From Simkaniaceae bacterium (GTDB lineage Bacteria; Chlamydiota; Chlamydiia; Chlamydiales; Simkaniaceae), in assembly GCA_026708385.1 (NCBI GenBank), contig JAPOVA010000021.1, positions 20,798 to 75,163 on the forward strand: a stretch of 54,366 nucleotides of DNA. Direction: 5' to 3'. Under the pieces are notes generated by a model, which had not been told where the DNA came from, did no database searches, and was given only the letters and a program-made list of their open reading frames with translations. Shown here piece by piece: positions 25,052-33,250 of this stretch (the first letter of the stretch is position 1; each line of letters starts with the position of its first letter). The translations under genes were made by a program, and so were the position numbers.

Positions 25052-25909
25052 ATGCGAAGAAAAGGGCCGGGGATTTTTTTGTCGGTGGCGTGTTCGTTAG
25101 CTCATGCGTTATTTGCCGTTGCGACTACGCCGGATCAGGATCGAGCACTTTCCGCACGGAAAGTGTTCGAGAGGTTTTTGCGTGGTGGTTACGAAGATTT
25201 TCTGCATGGCATTCATGAGCGATACGAGCGGGAAAGTCGGATGCAACGGTGTCATAAGCTCCTTGAAGAAAGGACGAAAAGTAGTACGAACGAACCGGAT
25301 CTTTCCACAAAAGCGGTTCTTCTTCGAGAATCGGAAGAGCGTGAGCTCGTAGAGGTCTGCCTTTCCGCACCCGACTCTCCGTTTGCCCGCCGGGTGATGG
25401 ATATGATCTTTTACACCCCCGGCCGGCAGGAGAAGGAAGGATTGGACTATCTGGCCGGTTTGGGGAGAAGAGCGCGGGGAGCCGGAAGAACTCCGGCGGA
25501 AAACGCACTCATCGATATCGACACCGAGTTTTGGGTAAAGTCGATCGTGTTGGAGCGCATGGCGGTAGAAAAGGAGATGGATGGGAGTACGTACGGAGCC
25601 CGACATGCCGCCCTCCAGTTCGAGAAATTGCGACGGATGCATGTGATCGTTGACCGTAGTGATGCCGACCCCGGCGTGCGAAGGCGTATCTTCGCCCTGT
25701 GGAAGGCGTACCCGAAGATGTATGTTGCGGGGGCAACTCGGAGAATGTTGCACGATTTCGTAACCGGTAAGGCGATACCCGGAGACGGGACGGAAGAGAA
25801 GATACGGGCGATTGTCGTCAAGTATCACAAATTGCGGACGGCTTCGGAAGGGGGAGGCAAGGGATGTATCGTCGAGCGGATAGAACCGAGTGGTGGAAAG
25901 GACGGGTAA
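25052..25909 (+). CDS. Secreted hypothetical protein
   Basis: Not recognised. The 285-residue product has an N-terminal signal peptide (MRRKGPGIFLSVACSLAHAL, then FAVA, likely cut before TTPDQD). It is otherwise soluble, Arg/Glu-rich and helical, with motifs such as FERFLRGGYEDFLHGIHERY and FALWKAYPKMYVAG. GAGAGGAGAGG precedes ATG 25052. A TTGCGA/18/TATCAC pair at 24855-24884 may be its promoter, with a long leader. It lies between the ispF remnant and the intact ispF, so it was probably placed there with the duplication. Periplasmic or outer-membrane location is inferred. Confidence 0.7.
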   Translation: MRRKGPGIFLSVACSLAHALFAVATTPDQDRALSARKVFERFLRGGYEDFLHGIHERYERESRMQRCHKLLEERTKSSTNEPDLSTKAVLLRESEERELVEVCLSAPDSPFARRVMDMIFYTPGRQEKEGLDYLAGLGRRARGAGRTPAENALIDIDTEFWVKSIVLERMAVEKEMDGSTYGARHAALQFEKLRRMHVIVDRSDADPGVRRRIFALWKAYPKMYVAGATRRMLHDFVTGKAIPGDGTEEKIRAIVVKYHKLRTASEGGGKGCIVERIEPSGGKDG

Positions 25910-25916
25910 CGTCCGA

Positions 25917-25927
25917 CCCCCCCCCCC
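25917..25927 (+). repeat. Homopolymer of 11 C, intergenic
   Basis: An 11-base C run lies just after the secreted-protein stop codon. It is outside coding sequence, so any length variation would affect only the 3' untranslated region. Confidence 0.75.
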
Positions 25928-26027
25928 GCTATTCCGGATTGTTCGTCACGATCCCCGAGAACGGGAAGGGTCGCATCCTCGGCAAATCGATCCGGAAAGA
26001 CCGCCTTGCCTTCCTCAGGGGGGGGGA

Positions 26028-26534
26028 TTAGGAGGGCGTTCGTCGGTCCGTGTGATGGTCCCGTACCGTCACGATGGCGTAGCACATGAGTCCCTCTCCC
26101 CGTCCGAAAGCAGTGAGTTCGTCTCCCGATGTGCAACTTATGCCAACGTCATCGCCCATAAGTCCCGTGACCTTTGCGACGTTTTGTCGGAGGAGCGGTA
26201 TGCGGCGTTGCAGTTTCGGTCTTTTCCCCTCGATTGTTAGGGCGACATGTCGGATCGTTCCCTTTTTGTCCAGGGTTCGCAGTGCCCTGCGTACATATTC
26301 ATGGCTATCGGTCACTCCCCGTCGGCAAAGTTCTATTGCCACTCCCCCCAAAATCGGTACGTGGGTAATCGAGGTTACGGCGTTGCAAATGGCGTGAAAT
26401 ACGACATCTCCGTCGGAATCGGCATCCATTCCGGGTACCTCCTCAAAGGTTACTCCCCCGATGACGCACACCTTGTCCGATGCCGTACGCAAAAATCTGT
26501 GGCTGTCTTGCCCGATACCCGTTCGATATCCCAT
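26028..26534 (-). CDS. ispF: 2-C-methyl-D-erythritol 2,4-cyclodiphosphate synthase
   Basis: Fifth step of the non-mevalonate isoprenoid pathway. The 168-residue product from ATG 26534 begins MGYRTGIGQDSHRF, with metal ligands Asp10 and His12, followed by MDADSDGDVVFHAICNA with the third metal-ligand His. ILGGVAIELCRRGVTDSHEY, TIEGKRPKL and TSGDELTAFGRGEGL closely follow the chlamydial subtype (CT434), which departs from E. coli in the middle region. An upstream extension of the frame has no family similarity. A partial second copy lies at 24785-25005. Confidence 0.93.
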   Translation of the reverse strand: MGYRTGIGQDSHRFLRTASDKVCVIGGVTFEEVPGMDADSDGDVVFHAICNAVTSITHVPILGGVAIELCRRGVTDSHEYVRRALRTLDKKGTIRHVALTIEGKRPKLQRRIPLLRQNVAKVTGLMGDDVGISCTSGDELTAFGRGEGLMCYAIVTVRDHHTDRRTPS

Positions 26535-26804
26535 GTAACCCACCGGTGACTCTACCGGGATCCACTCTACCGGAAAATACGGCAAAAGGGGTAGAACCGC
26601 GACGGGGCTCCGGCGCACACCCCGCCAACCCTCTCTCGGGTGATGTGCATACAACGTATCCCGCCGTCTATCCGCAGATACTATGCATCGAACATGGTCG
26701 GATAGGAATGCGGGGGCTGACGGAATGACGGGCGGTCCGGAATCACCGGCGCTACGGTGGGAAGTATCGAGGTGGGTTGGATGGATCCGATCGGATCGAT
26801 CCGG

Positions 26805-27234
26805 TTATCGTTTCTTAGCATAGCACACTACCGTTGCGACAATTGTGGCAAGAGCACACATGAACGAGGGGACTGATCCCGCTAATGCTACATCCGCTAC
26901 GACGGAACCCGCAGCCCCCTTTGCCGCTAATGTGAGTGACGGACCACCACCCAACCCCGCTATGCAGGTAGCGGCTCCTACGCCTTCAGCGAGAAGGACG
27001 GGCATGGGATTCGTTTTAAGCGTGGCACATATCCCACCACTTCCTATGGTCTATGGTCGACCGAGCTACATTGTTGGTTGCGCCGGCCGGAACGACAGGA
27101 TGACCGAGGTTCTGTTGATTAGCCCCCGTAGAGACCATTGTCGGTTGGGTTGTGACAACGTCCCCTCGGGGTATCCTCGGTGGGGGCATAATCATGGTCC
27201 CGTACTTTGTGTAGGTGATGTGTTCAAGTCCCAT
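26805..27234 (-). pseudogene. Frameshifted Inc-like gene (7-bp tandem duplication)
   Basis: ATG 27234 (GAGGAA 7 bases upstream) opens MGLEHITYTKYGTMIMPPP... and runs to a stop at 27016. The other frame continues as SGGICATLKTNPMPVLLAEG, then two hydrophobic stretches (GAATCIAGLGGGPSLTLAAK and VPSFMCALATIVATVVCYA) to KKR and a stop at 26805. The frames meet at CTATGGTCTATGGT (27044-27057), a perfect 7-base tandem duplication. With one unit removed they join into a single protein of about 140 residues with Inc-like topology. It may be a pseudogene or a reversible switch; the sequence alone cannot say. Confidence 0.7.
27044..27057 (+). repeat. Perfect 7-base tandem duplication
   Basis: CTATGGT occurs twice without a gap at the exact point where the two reading frames of the Inc-like gene fail to join. 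Confidence 0.9.
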
Positions 27235-27512
27235 ATCTCTTCCTCTTTTTTCCGAGTCGGAGCGACTATTCTATCAAACGGGCAAGCCGAAGTCTACACG
27301 GAATGTTGACGACCCCTTGACACACCTTTTTTTCCTTTGATCGGTCAAAATCCGGTCGTGGGAGAACGAGTTCCGGGTCGGTTCATCCACACGGGGATGA
27401 GGATGAGTCCGGAAGACGAGGTACTTACCGCGAGAAGGGGCAAAATGCACGGCGAACTCGACCCCGTCCCTCCGTCGAACCGGAGTGTCTTAGGTACCGG
27501 ACCGGGTCCCTC
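27235..27512. other. Intergenic region, no gene recognised
   Basis: A few short open frames exist, but they lack ribosome binding sites or run antisense to the next gene. TAGAATAG upstream of 27234 on the minus strand may be a -10 box for the frameshifted Inc-like gene. Confidence 0.4.
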
Positions 27513-28235
27513 TTATGAGTCCGGTTTCCCGAGCAATAGCATGACTTTGGTCAAAGAATCGAACCATTTCCGGTTAGCCGTAAAAAGGTCCGCCATGTCA
27601 TTGAGAGTAGCATCGATTTGCACTCCCTGAGTGGTTCGTAATCCTTCCCCGGAAGCGGCCCTTTCTCTCCCTTCGCGCAATATCGCATCGACTCTCCTCT
27701 CGAACGCCCCTCCGTCATGCGGATTAGGGTGGCGCATGTTGTGGAGCAGGAACCGGAATGTGGGTTGATCGTGATGAAAAAGGTATAGCATATGTCGTAT
27801 CGTGACGACCTTCCTATCGAACGCCTCTTTGCCATGTTGATTAAGGGTGCGCATGGCGTCGAGGAGGAGATCGAATGTGGGCCTATCGTGATGAAGAAGA
27901 TGTATCATACGTTCACTGAGAGCTTTTTGGTAATCGGACCCCGGTTCGGGCACCTTGCGCTCGCACGATATGCCACGATGGCTCCCGCCTTCACTTCCGT
28001 TCTCACTCTTGTTTCCGTTCCACATCATGATGAGTCCGTTCCATATCGCGATCATGAAACCGAACACTTTCTCGAACGTCCTTTTGACAGATCTTTTCGG
28101 ATGATGCACGTCGATGTTACTGCGTATGCTTTCCGTCTTGCTTGCACTTTCGAGTGCTGCGGTTCCGATGTCGTTTACATCGGAAACGGCGTCCGTTTGG
28201 ACGGGACTCCCGTCACATGTGGATGATACCGACAT
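27513..28235 (-). CDS. Helical-repeat hypothetical protein
   Basis: A 240-residue protein from ATG 28235 with GGGAGGAG just upstream. A Ser/Asp-rich N-terminus is followed by a short hydrophobic segment (FGFMIAIWNGLIMMW). Repeats of about 36 residues come next: ERMIHLLHHDRPTFDLLLDA, then HMLYLFHHDQPTFRFLLHNM, then DMADLFTANRKWFDSLTKVM. Each HHD.PTF...L unit is likely a helix pair. No named family is recognised. The pattern FD.(K/E)V after each unit recalls the small paralogs at 37876-39488. An AT-rich promoter with TAAAAT at about 28277 lies upstream. Confidence 0.65.
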   Translation of the reverse strand: MSVSSTCDGSPVQTDAVSDVNDIGTAALESASKTESIRSNIDVHHPKRSVKRTFEKVFGFMIAIWNGLIMMWNGNKSENGSEGGSHRGISCERKVPEPGSDYQKALSERMIHLLHHDRPTFDLLLDAMRTLNQHGKEAFDRKVVTIRHMLYLFHHDQPTFRFLLHNMRHPNPHDGGAFERRVDAILREGRERAASGEGLRTTQGVQIDATLNDMADLFTANRKWFDSLTKVMLLLGKPDS

Positions 28236-28339
28236 GACTCCTCCCTCTTAAAAAGAAATACAAATATGTAACCATTTTAGCATATAGTGAATTAAACACA
28301 CGAATAATAAACATGTTTTACACATTTATTATTTTTGAC

Positions 28340-28555
28340 ATGCATTCTCGGATTCGGGTCGACCCGATAGGGAGGAACGGCCGTTTTCGCACTGTTTCGG
28401 ATGAGGCGATCGATCCCCGTCTGCAGGAGTGGCGCACACGAAGGGAAGAGTTCTTTCCGAAACAGCCGGGAAAAATCGGTGGAGTCAACGAAATGAGAAG
28501 TAAAAAAAATTTGACACCGGATGTTCTCCCCAACCTCCTTAAACAGTATTATTGA
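28340..28555 (+). CDS. Possible small charged protein
   Basis: A 71-codon frame from ATG 28340 (MHSRIRVDPIGRNGRFRTVS...) with many Arg, Glu and Lys, sitting in an AT-rich patch. There is no ribosome binding site, and no family is recognised. It is listed only because its composition is more protein-like than the opposite strand. Confidence 0.3.
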   Translation: MHSRIRVDPIGRNGRFRTVSDEAIDPRLQEWRTRREEFFPKQPGKIGGVNEMRSKKNLTPDVLPNLLKQYY

Positions 28556-28811
28556 TTTGCCTTCAACATCCGACAAAAAAAGTTGAAACCCCCTTGCAAA
28601 AAAACGAGAAGGCTCTGCTACGGGGGGGCACCCTTAGAACGAAAAGGGAAACACTTTCGGGGTATGGATGTCCCGATCGGGTGAGGTAGAGCGGCTCTTG
28701 AAAGAGAACATCCCCACTTTGTGTTGACGGATGAGCACTTTGATGACAACAATCCGGAATTCCCCTATGCTGTGTCCCGAGTCGGCGTTGCGTTTGCGGG
28801 GGGTGGTGTTT

Positions 28812-29060
28812 ATGTCGAGTCGGGTGGTCGTTTTGCATGGGCCTCCACGGATGTCGTCGGGTGTCGGCTCTTCGGGGGATTCGGTTCGCCGTTACTCGCC
28901 GGTGTCGGCCGTCGCGAGTGTGGTGTGTGTCGCGACACAATGTATCTTTGCGACTCTGTTGGGTTATCGGTTGGCAGGTGCTTTCGGAGCTGTCGTAGGC
29001 ATCTCTGCAGTCTTTCTCCTCTCATCGGTCGGGGTAGCGGTGCCCCGGCATCATGTGTAA
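28812..29060 (+). CDS. Small Inc-like membrane protein
   Basis: An 82-residue protein from ATG 28812 (MSSRVVVLHGPPRMSSG). A hydrophobic hairpin fills most of its C-terminal half (VSAVASVVCVATQCIFATLL, then LAGAFGAVVGISAVFLLSSV). There is no signal peptide. TATGCT at 28766-28771 looks like the -10 box of the shared accessory promoter class, but the -35 is weak. The stop is followed within 16 bases by an ankyrin-repeat gene, so the two form a small operon. Inc identity is inferred from topology only. Confidence 0.55.
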   Translation: MSSRVVVLHGPPRMSSGVGSSGDSVRRYSPVSAVASVVCVATQCIFATLLGYRLAGAFGAVVGISAVFLLSSVGVAVPRHHV

Positions 29061-29075
29061 AGGAGGGTTTGTGTC

Positions 29076-29546
29076 ATGTCGGGTTGTACACCACCGGGAT
29101 CGGGTGATCCGCCCTCTTCGTGTTCGGAGGCGGATCAAGCATGTGCGGAGACGGGCCGGTTCCGATTGTTGAGGGTGTTGCCATCCGCAACCGGCACCCC
29201 CCTTCTGCGGCGGGGCATTGACCACCCCCTACTGAGTGTGAGAACCGCTCTCGAGCGTTACCATTCGGAAGTTGCGTTGCGTGTGCTGCGCGGGGAGGGA
29301 GGGCGATATGGCCGTGTCGGGTATGCCGACCCTACCTCCGGTGTAACACTCCTCATGTACGCTGCCGGACGTGGTTGGGTGAAGAGCGTGGATACGTTGA
29401 TTGCAGCCGGTGCCGATCCCGATCGTGCCGATGTGTTCGGTAGGACGGCTATCATATATGCCACCTGCTATGGCCGGTTGGCAGTTGTGAAAAAGTTGGT
29501 GGAGCATGGCGCCGAAATTCCCGGAAGCGGTTCGTCACCTGCCTAA
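29076..29546 (+). CDS. Ankyrin-repeat protein
   Basis: A 156-residue protein with a perfect AAGGAGG 10 bases before ATG 29076. Residues 88-150 hold about two ankyrin repeats: GVTLLMYAAGRGWVKSVDTL-IAAGAD, then GRTAIIYATCYGRLAVVKKL-VEHGAE. The N-terminal 85 residues are Ser/Pro/Cys-rich and unrecognised. There is no signal peptide. Ankyrin repeats bind other proteins, and in intracellular bacteria such short proteins are often secreted effectors. Pairing with an Inc-like protein in one operon supports a host-facing role, but this is inference. Confidence 0.8.
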   Translation: MSGCTPPGSGDPPSSCSEADQACAETGRFRLLRVLPSATGTPLLRRGIDHPLLSVRTALERYHSEVALRVLRGEGGRYGRVGYADPTSGVTLLMYAAGRGWVKSVDTLIAAGADPDRADVFGRTAIIYATCYGRLAVVKKLVEHGAEIPGSGSSPA

Positions 29547-29551
29547 GTGCT

Positions 29552-30244
29552 TCATGGAGATCCCGATTCCCGGTGGGCGACGTATTCCCGTAGGGTGCTC
29601 TCGCCGACGGAAAACTCCCCGGCCAAATCCGCAAACGGCCCCCGTGCGATTCTCGCATCTTTCGGTTCCCCCTTTTCCCAACCGGCGTACCCTTTCCACT
29701 CGCGCCATGCCTCCCTTTCTTCGGAACCGAGTCCGAGCTCTTGATAGAGAAAGGGGAGTCGTAGCAGGTTCGACGCAAAAAGGCGAGAGTTCGTCTTGAG
29801 GAAGAGGTCATCTCGTAACATTCTTTCCTTGAGACGGACCGATTCGGTCAATGCCTCTCGGAATCGGTTTGCATAGATGAGCAGGGAGACGGAAGAGTAC
29901 GCATCGTAGTAGGGAAGCTTCGTACGTGCGATCACCCTTTCCCCGAACGGTGTGGCACCGTCCACGGAAAATGCGATGAATCTCTGCGCTATTTTTCCCT
30001 CATACTTCGGCGCGATTTCGGGGTGCTTTTTGATGTAGGTCGCAAGCCGTCTAAAAGATTTGTCAAGGGTAGGAGCTCCTTCATATCCTTCGATCCGGTC
30101 GGTAAAGAGTGCATCGGTCTCGTAGTAATCCCCCTCGTTTCCCGAGCGGACGACCATCACGGCGGCAAGGGTAACGAGACCGACAACGGAAAAGGCGACG
30201 ACGTAGGCGAGAGATTTGGTAAGAGGTGACAATTTAAAAAACAT
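29552..30244 (-). CDS. Membrane-anchored hypothetical protein next to recC
   Basis: A 230-residue product from ATG 30244 (MFFKLSPLTKSLAYVVAFSV). One N-terminal membrane span (residues 11-34) is followed by a soluble helical domain (KSFRRLATYIKKHPEIAPKY, then YANRFREALTESVRLKERML) that looks TPR-like. No Shine-Dalgarno is evident. ATG 30274 is an alternative, with a GGGGGGA.ATCCCCC palindrome around it. It is divergent from recC, with about 50 bases between. I recall an uncharacterised membrane protein beside recB in Chlamydia, but equivalence was not checked. Confidence 0.65.
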   Translation of the reverse strand: MFFKLSPLTKSLAYVVAFSVVGLVTLAAVMVVRSGNEGDYYETDALFTDRIEGYEGAPTLDKSFRRLATYIKKHPEIAPKYEGKIAQRFIAFSVDGATPFGERVIARTKLPYYDAYSSVSLLIYANRFREALTESVRLKERMLRDDLFLKTNSRLFASNLLRLPFLYQELGLGSEEREAWREWKGYAGWEKGEPKDARIARGPFADLAGEFSVGESTLREYVAHRESGSP

Positions 30245-30331
30245 ATGGAGTACACTCGGGGGATGTCCCCCCATCCTACATAAGGAGAGCATATTTCCGA
30301 AAGAGGATCTTCCGGCCGGCCGGTCGTATAT

Positions 30332-33250
30332 GTGGGAAATGACCTGCGTCTGCTCGATAGAGAGCTTGCCGAAAATATCACCTCCTGCCGAAACGGGCTC
30401 GACGGACAGCTCGTTCTCCTTCCGGAGATCGGTTTGAAAGATGAACTTCTCCTCCGGCTGTCGGGGGAGGCGGAAGTGGTGATGGGGGTCCGCTTCATGG
30501 AGGTTCGTGCGGGTCTCTATCACCTTGCGCACGCCCTGACGGGTCACCGGCTCTTCACCCCCCCGGCCGATCTCTTGGGATTGCACTTGCTCCCCTTCGT
30601 GAGGAGGGAATTTCCCACACTTCCGGAAAGGGGTGCTCACGATTACGCCGACAAGGTCGCCAAGGAATTTCTTGATTACGGCAGATTTGCGGAAGAAAAG
30701 GAGCTACGCCTTTGGATTGCCGGGTCGGGGATGCGGCAGAGGCTTTGGCAGAGGACCTTTTCCGACTCCGGATGGGACGCTCCCCTCTTCGGATTGCGGG
30801 GCCCCCTTTCCCCCTTTGAGGCACGGGGAGAAAGGAGGGTTACCCTCCACCTGTACGGGATCTCTTCGATGCCTCTTCTCTACTACGAATTTTTTGAAAA
30901 GGTAGCCTCCTTTTGTCCCGTATACTACTACTGCTTTTCTCCCTGTCGGGTTTTTTGGACCGATCTCGTATCGGAGCGGACCCGGATCAACATGGAAAAG
31001 GGGGTTGCTCCGACCGGACGGGAAGAATTGTCCCGCTATTTGCAAGATCGTCCCCTTCCCCTTGCGTATTGGGGACGACTTGCGTGTCGTACCCTCCGTT
31101 TTTTTGAGGAGGGACGGTATGAGATGGAAGAACGTTATGTCGATCCTCCGGCACCGACCTCCCTTTTGCGTCGCGTGCAAAAAGAGCTTTTGGATTTTGC
31201 CTATATCGAAGAGGGGGAAAAGGAAGCCGACTCTTCGATCCTTCTCCATCCGGCCCCCTCTCCGATCAGGGAGGTGGAGATCGTCTACGAAACCCTTGTC
31301 GCTTTGTCTTGCAAACCCTCCGATATACGGGTATATGCTCCCGATATTTCCCTATATGCTCCCCTCATCTCCCTTATTTTCGGGGCGGAAGACTCCGTTT
31401 TTTCTTTTAGGATAGCAGATCTTCCCGGAGAGCGTACATCGCCGTTTTTGCGCGCGGTTTCAGCCCTTTTTGCCCTCTATGAGAACCGGTTTTCGGAGGA
31501 TGCCGTTTCGGATCTTTTTTTCTCCCCCTCTTTCCGGGAAAAGCATGGTCTTAAGGAGAGCGAAGTAGAGGTCTTTTTGGCAAAGAGCAGGGCGTGCGGA
31601 GCACGAACGGGAAGGTGGAGAGGGGCGATCAATTCCTTGTTGGATAGTGTGATCCGGATTCCGAAACATCCCGTCAGGCACCGCTCTTTGCTCTTGGAGT
31701 TTTCGGAGATCGAGTCGTTCGGCCTTTGCGCCTCCCTGCTCTACTCTTTAGATGAGGCACTCACCGCTTTGCATGAAACGGAGGAGACACTATCTCGATG
31801 GAGCACTCTCATTTGTTCCTTCATCGACACCTACCTGACGACGGTCGATCCGGAAGAGCGGGCGAGTCGGGAGCGGCTGGAAAAGCGACTCCGGCTCCTT
31901 GAGTCGGACAGACTTCCGGATGAGATCTACCCTTTTTCCGCCGTTCTCCGCTACGTGGAAAGCGGTTTTTCGGAGACGGTCTACTCCCGCGTGGAGGGGG
32001 AAAAGAGCATCCGGTTCGGATCGCTCCGAAGCGGCTCCGTAACATCCGCTTCCGTCATCTGTCTCCTCGGCTTAAACGAGAGCGCCTTTCCCGGAATTTC
32101 ATCCCCTCCCCTTTACGGTCCGGATTGTAGTGTAAAGGCGACGGCGCAGTTGATTGATCGACACCTCTTCCTGGAGGTTCTCACGGGGGCGAGGGATACG
32201 TTGGTGATCAGCTACCTCTCCGTCGATCCGACGGACGGTAAGGCGGGAACCCCTTCCGTTGTTGTCCGGGAGTTGCAATCCTATTTGGCACCTGCCGATA
32301 TTGAGGTAAGACATCCCCCTTTCCCCTTCCATAGGAGCTATTTTGAGGAGAAGAGAGGTCCGATGGCGGAGTCGATGCAACGGGCGGCCGTCACTTTCTA
32401 CGCGGAAGAAAAGGGCAAACTCGCCTCTCTCATCCCCGATCGTGACCCGACCGCTCCCTCCCTCGACCCCTCAGGGGATGACTCGGAAATCGATCTTGCC
32501 GACCTGAGTAGCTTTGCCGCCAATCCGATCCGGTTTTATATGAAGCGTCACCTACACGTTCGTTTTCCCTATGAAGAGGGGGACGGGGAGCTCTTTCTCT
32601 CTCCCCTCAACAGGCAACTATGGGAAAGACGACTGCATGCCGATCCCCTCGCCGCGGTGTTACGGGAGGAGAGGTGGTCCTCTCTGTTGCCGAGCGGTCT
32701 TTTCGGGGAAGCGGCCCTCTTTGATCTCGCACGGACGGAAAAGACGATAGGTGATTCCCTACGTCGGATGGGCCTCTCCTTCGATGCACCGACCTTCCGT
32801 TTCGTGCGCGTAGGCCCGGTCTCGGGTACCCTCTTCGATCTCTGCGAGGAGGGACTTTTGGTCTATGGGGAGGCTACCCTTTGCGATCTCGTGAAGGTGT
32901 GGCCCCTCTGGTTGGTCTTCGCGGAATCCGATCTTCCCTACGAAAAGGATCTCCTTTTGACAAAGGGGGGTCTCCGTCTCTCCTTAAGGGGACACGATAC
33001 CGAAAAGGCCCTTGCCCGCTATCTCGAGTACTACGGGGTAGCCTCCCGGTTCCCCTCTCCCCTCCTCCCCGTTTTGGCCGATGTCTTCAAAAAGGGGGGT
33101 AAGGGCTTGGAAGGGAAGATCACGAAATGCACCTGCCCCTACGCGCGACGTCTCTTTCCCTCGGAGGGCCCGCATATACGAGATCTTGCGGAAAGTTGGC
33201 TCGGTTTGTTGCAACCCCTTCTCGAAGATATCGAACGGGTGTTACCGTGA
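30332..33250 (+). CDS. recC: Exodeoxyribonuclease V subunit RecC
   Basis: RecC is the Chi-recognising scaffold subunit of the RecBCD helicase-nuclease. The 972-residue frame from GTG 30332 carries RecC-type blocks: LHLYGISSMPLLYYEFFEKV near residue 170, ADLSSFAANPIRFYMKRHLH near residue 725, and SVICLLGLNESAFPG near residue 570. The family N-terminus (hydrophobic-Tyr-xx-Asn-xLxxL) is here VVYVGNDLRLL, and GTG 30332 falls inside it. The true start is therefore probably upstream. The only candidate before the in-frame TAA at 30281 is ATT 30293, five bases after AAGGAG. recB follows with a 4-base overlap; no recD lies beside them. Confidence 0.88.
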   Translation: MGNDLRLLDRELAENITSCRNGLDGQLVLLPEIGLKDELLLRLSGEAEVVMGVRFMEVRAGLYHLAHALTGHRLFTPPADLLGLHLLPFVRREFPTLPERGAHDYADKVAKEFLDYGRFAEEKELRLWIAGSGMRQRLWQRTFSDSGWDAPLFGLRGPLSPFEARGERRVTLHLYGISSMPLLYYEFFEKVASFCPVYYYCFSPCRVFWTDLVSERTRINMEKGVAPTGREELSRYLQDRPLPLAYWGRLACRTLRFFEEGRYEMEERYVDPPAPTSLLRRVQKELLDFAYIEEGEKEADSSILLHPAPSPIREVEIVYETLVALSCKPSDIRVYAPDISLYAPLISLIFGAEDSVFSFRIADLPGERTSPFLRAVSALFALYENRFSEDAVSDLFFSPSFREKHGLKESEVEVFLAKSRACGARTGRWRGAINSLLDSVIRIPKHPVRHRSLLLEFSEIESFGLCASLLYSLDEALTALHETEETLSRWSTLICSFIDTYLTTVDPEERASRERLEKRLRLLESDRLPDEIYPFSAVLRYVESGFSETVYSRVEGEKSIRFGSLRSGSVTSASVICLLGLNESAFPGISSPPLYGPDCSVKATAQLIDRHLFLEVLTGARDTLVISYLSVDPTDGKAGTPSVVVRELQSYLAPADIEVRHPPFPFHRSYFEEKRGPMAESMQRAAVTFYAEEKGKLASLIPDRDPTAPSLDPSGDDSEIDLADLSSFAANPIRFYMKRHLHVRFPYEEGDGELFLSPLNRQLWERRLHADPLAAVLREERWSSLLPSGLFGEAALFDLARTEKTIGDSLRRMGLSFDAPTFRFVRVGPVSGTLFDLCEEGLLVYGEATLCDLVKVWPLWLVFAESDLPYEKDLLLTKGGLRLSLRGHDTEKALARYLEYYGVASRFPSPLLPVLADVFKKGGKGLEGKITKCTCPYARRLFPSEGPHIRDLAESWLGLLQPLLEDIERVLP

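Noticed and set aside
24785-26027. Integrative element flanked by ispF 3'-end att sites
   Set aside because: The repeated ispF end suggested this at first, but the upstream region of ispF is duplicated too and no integrase is present, so a locus duplication fits better.
26655-26804. GGATCCGATCGGATCGATCC palindromic stretch after the frameshifted Inc-like gene
   Set aside because: Short-period GATC repeats without a T run; no evidence that it is a terminator or attachment site.
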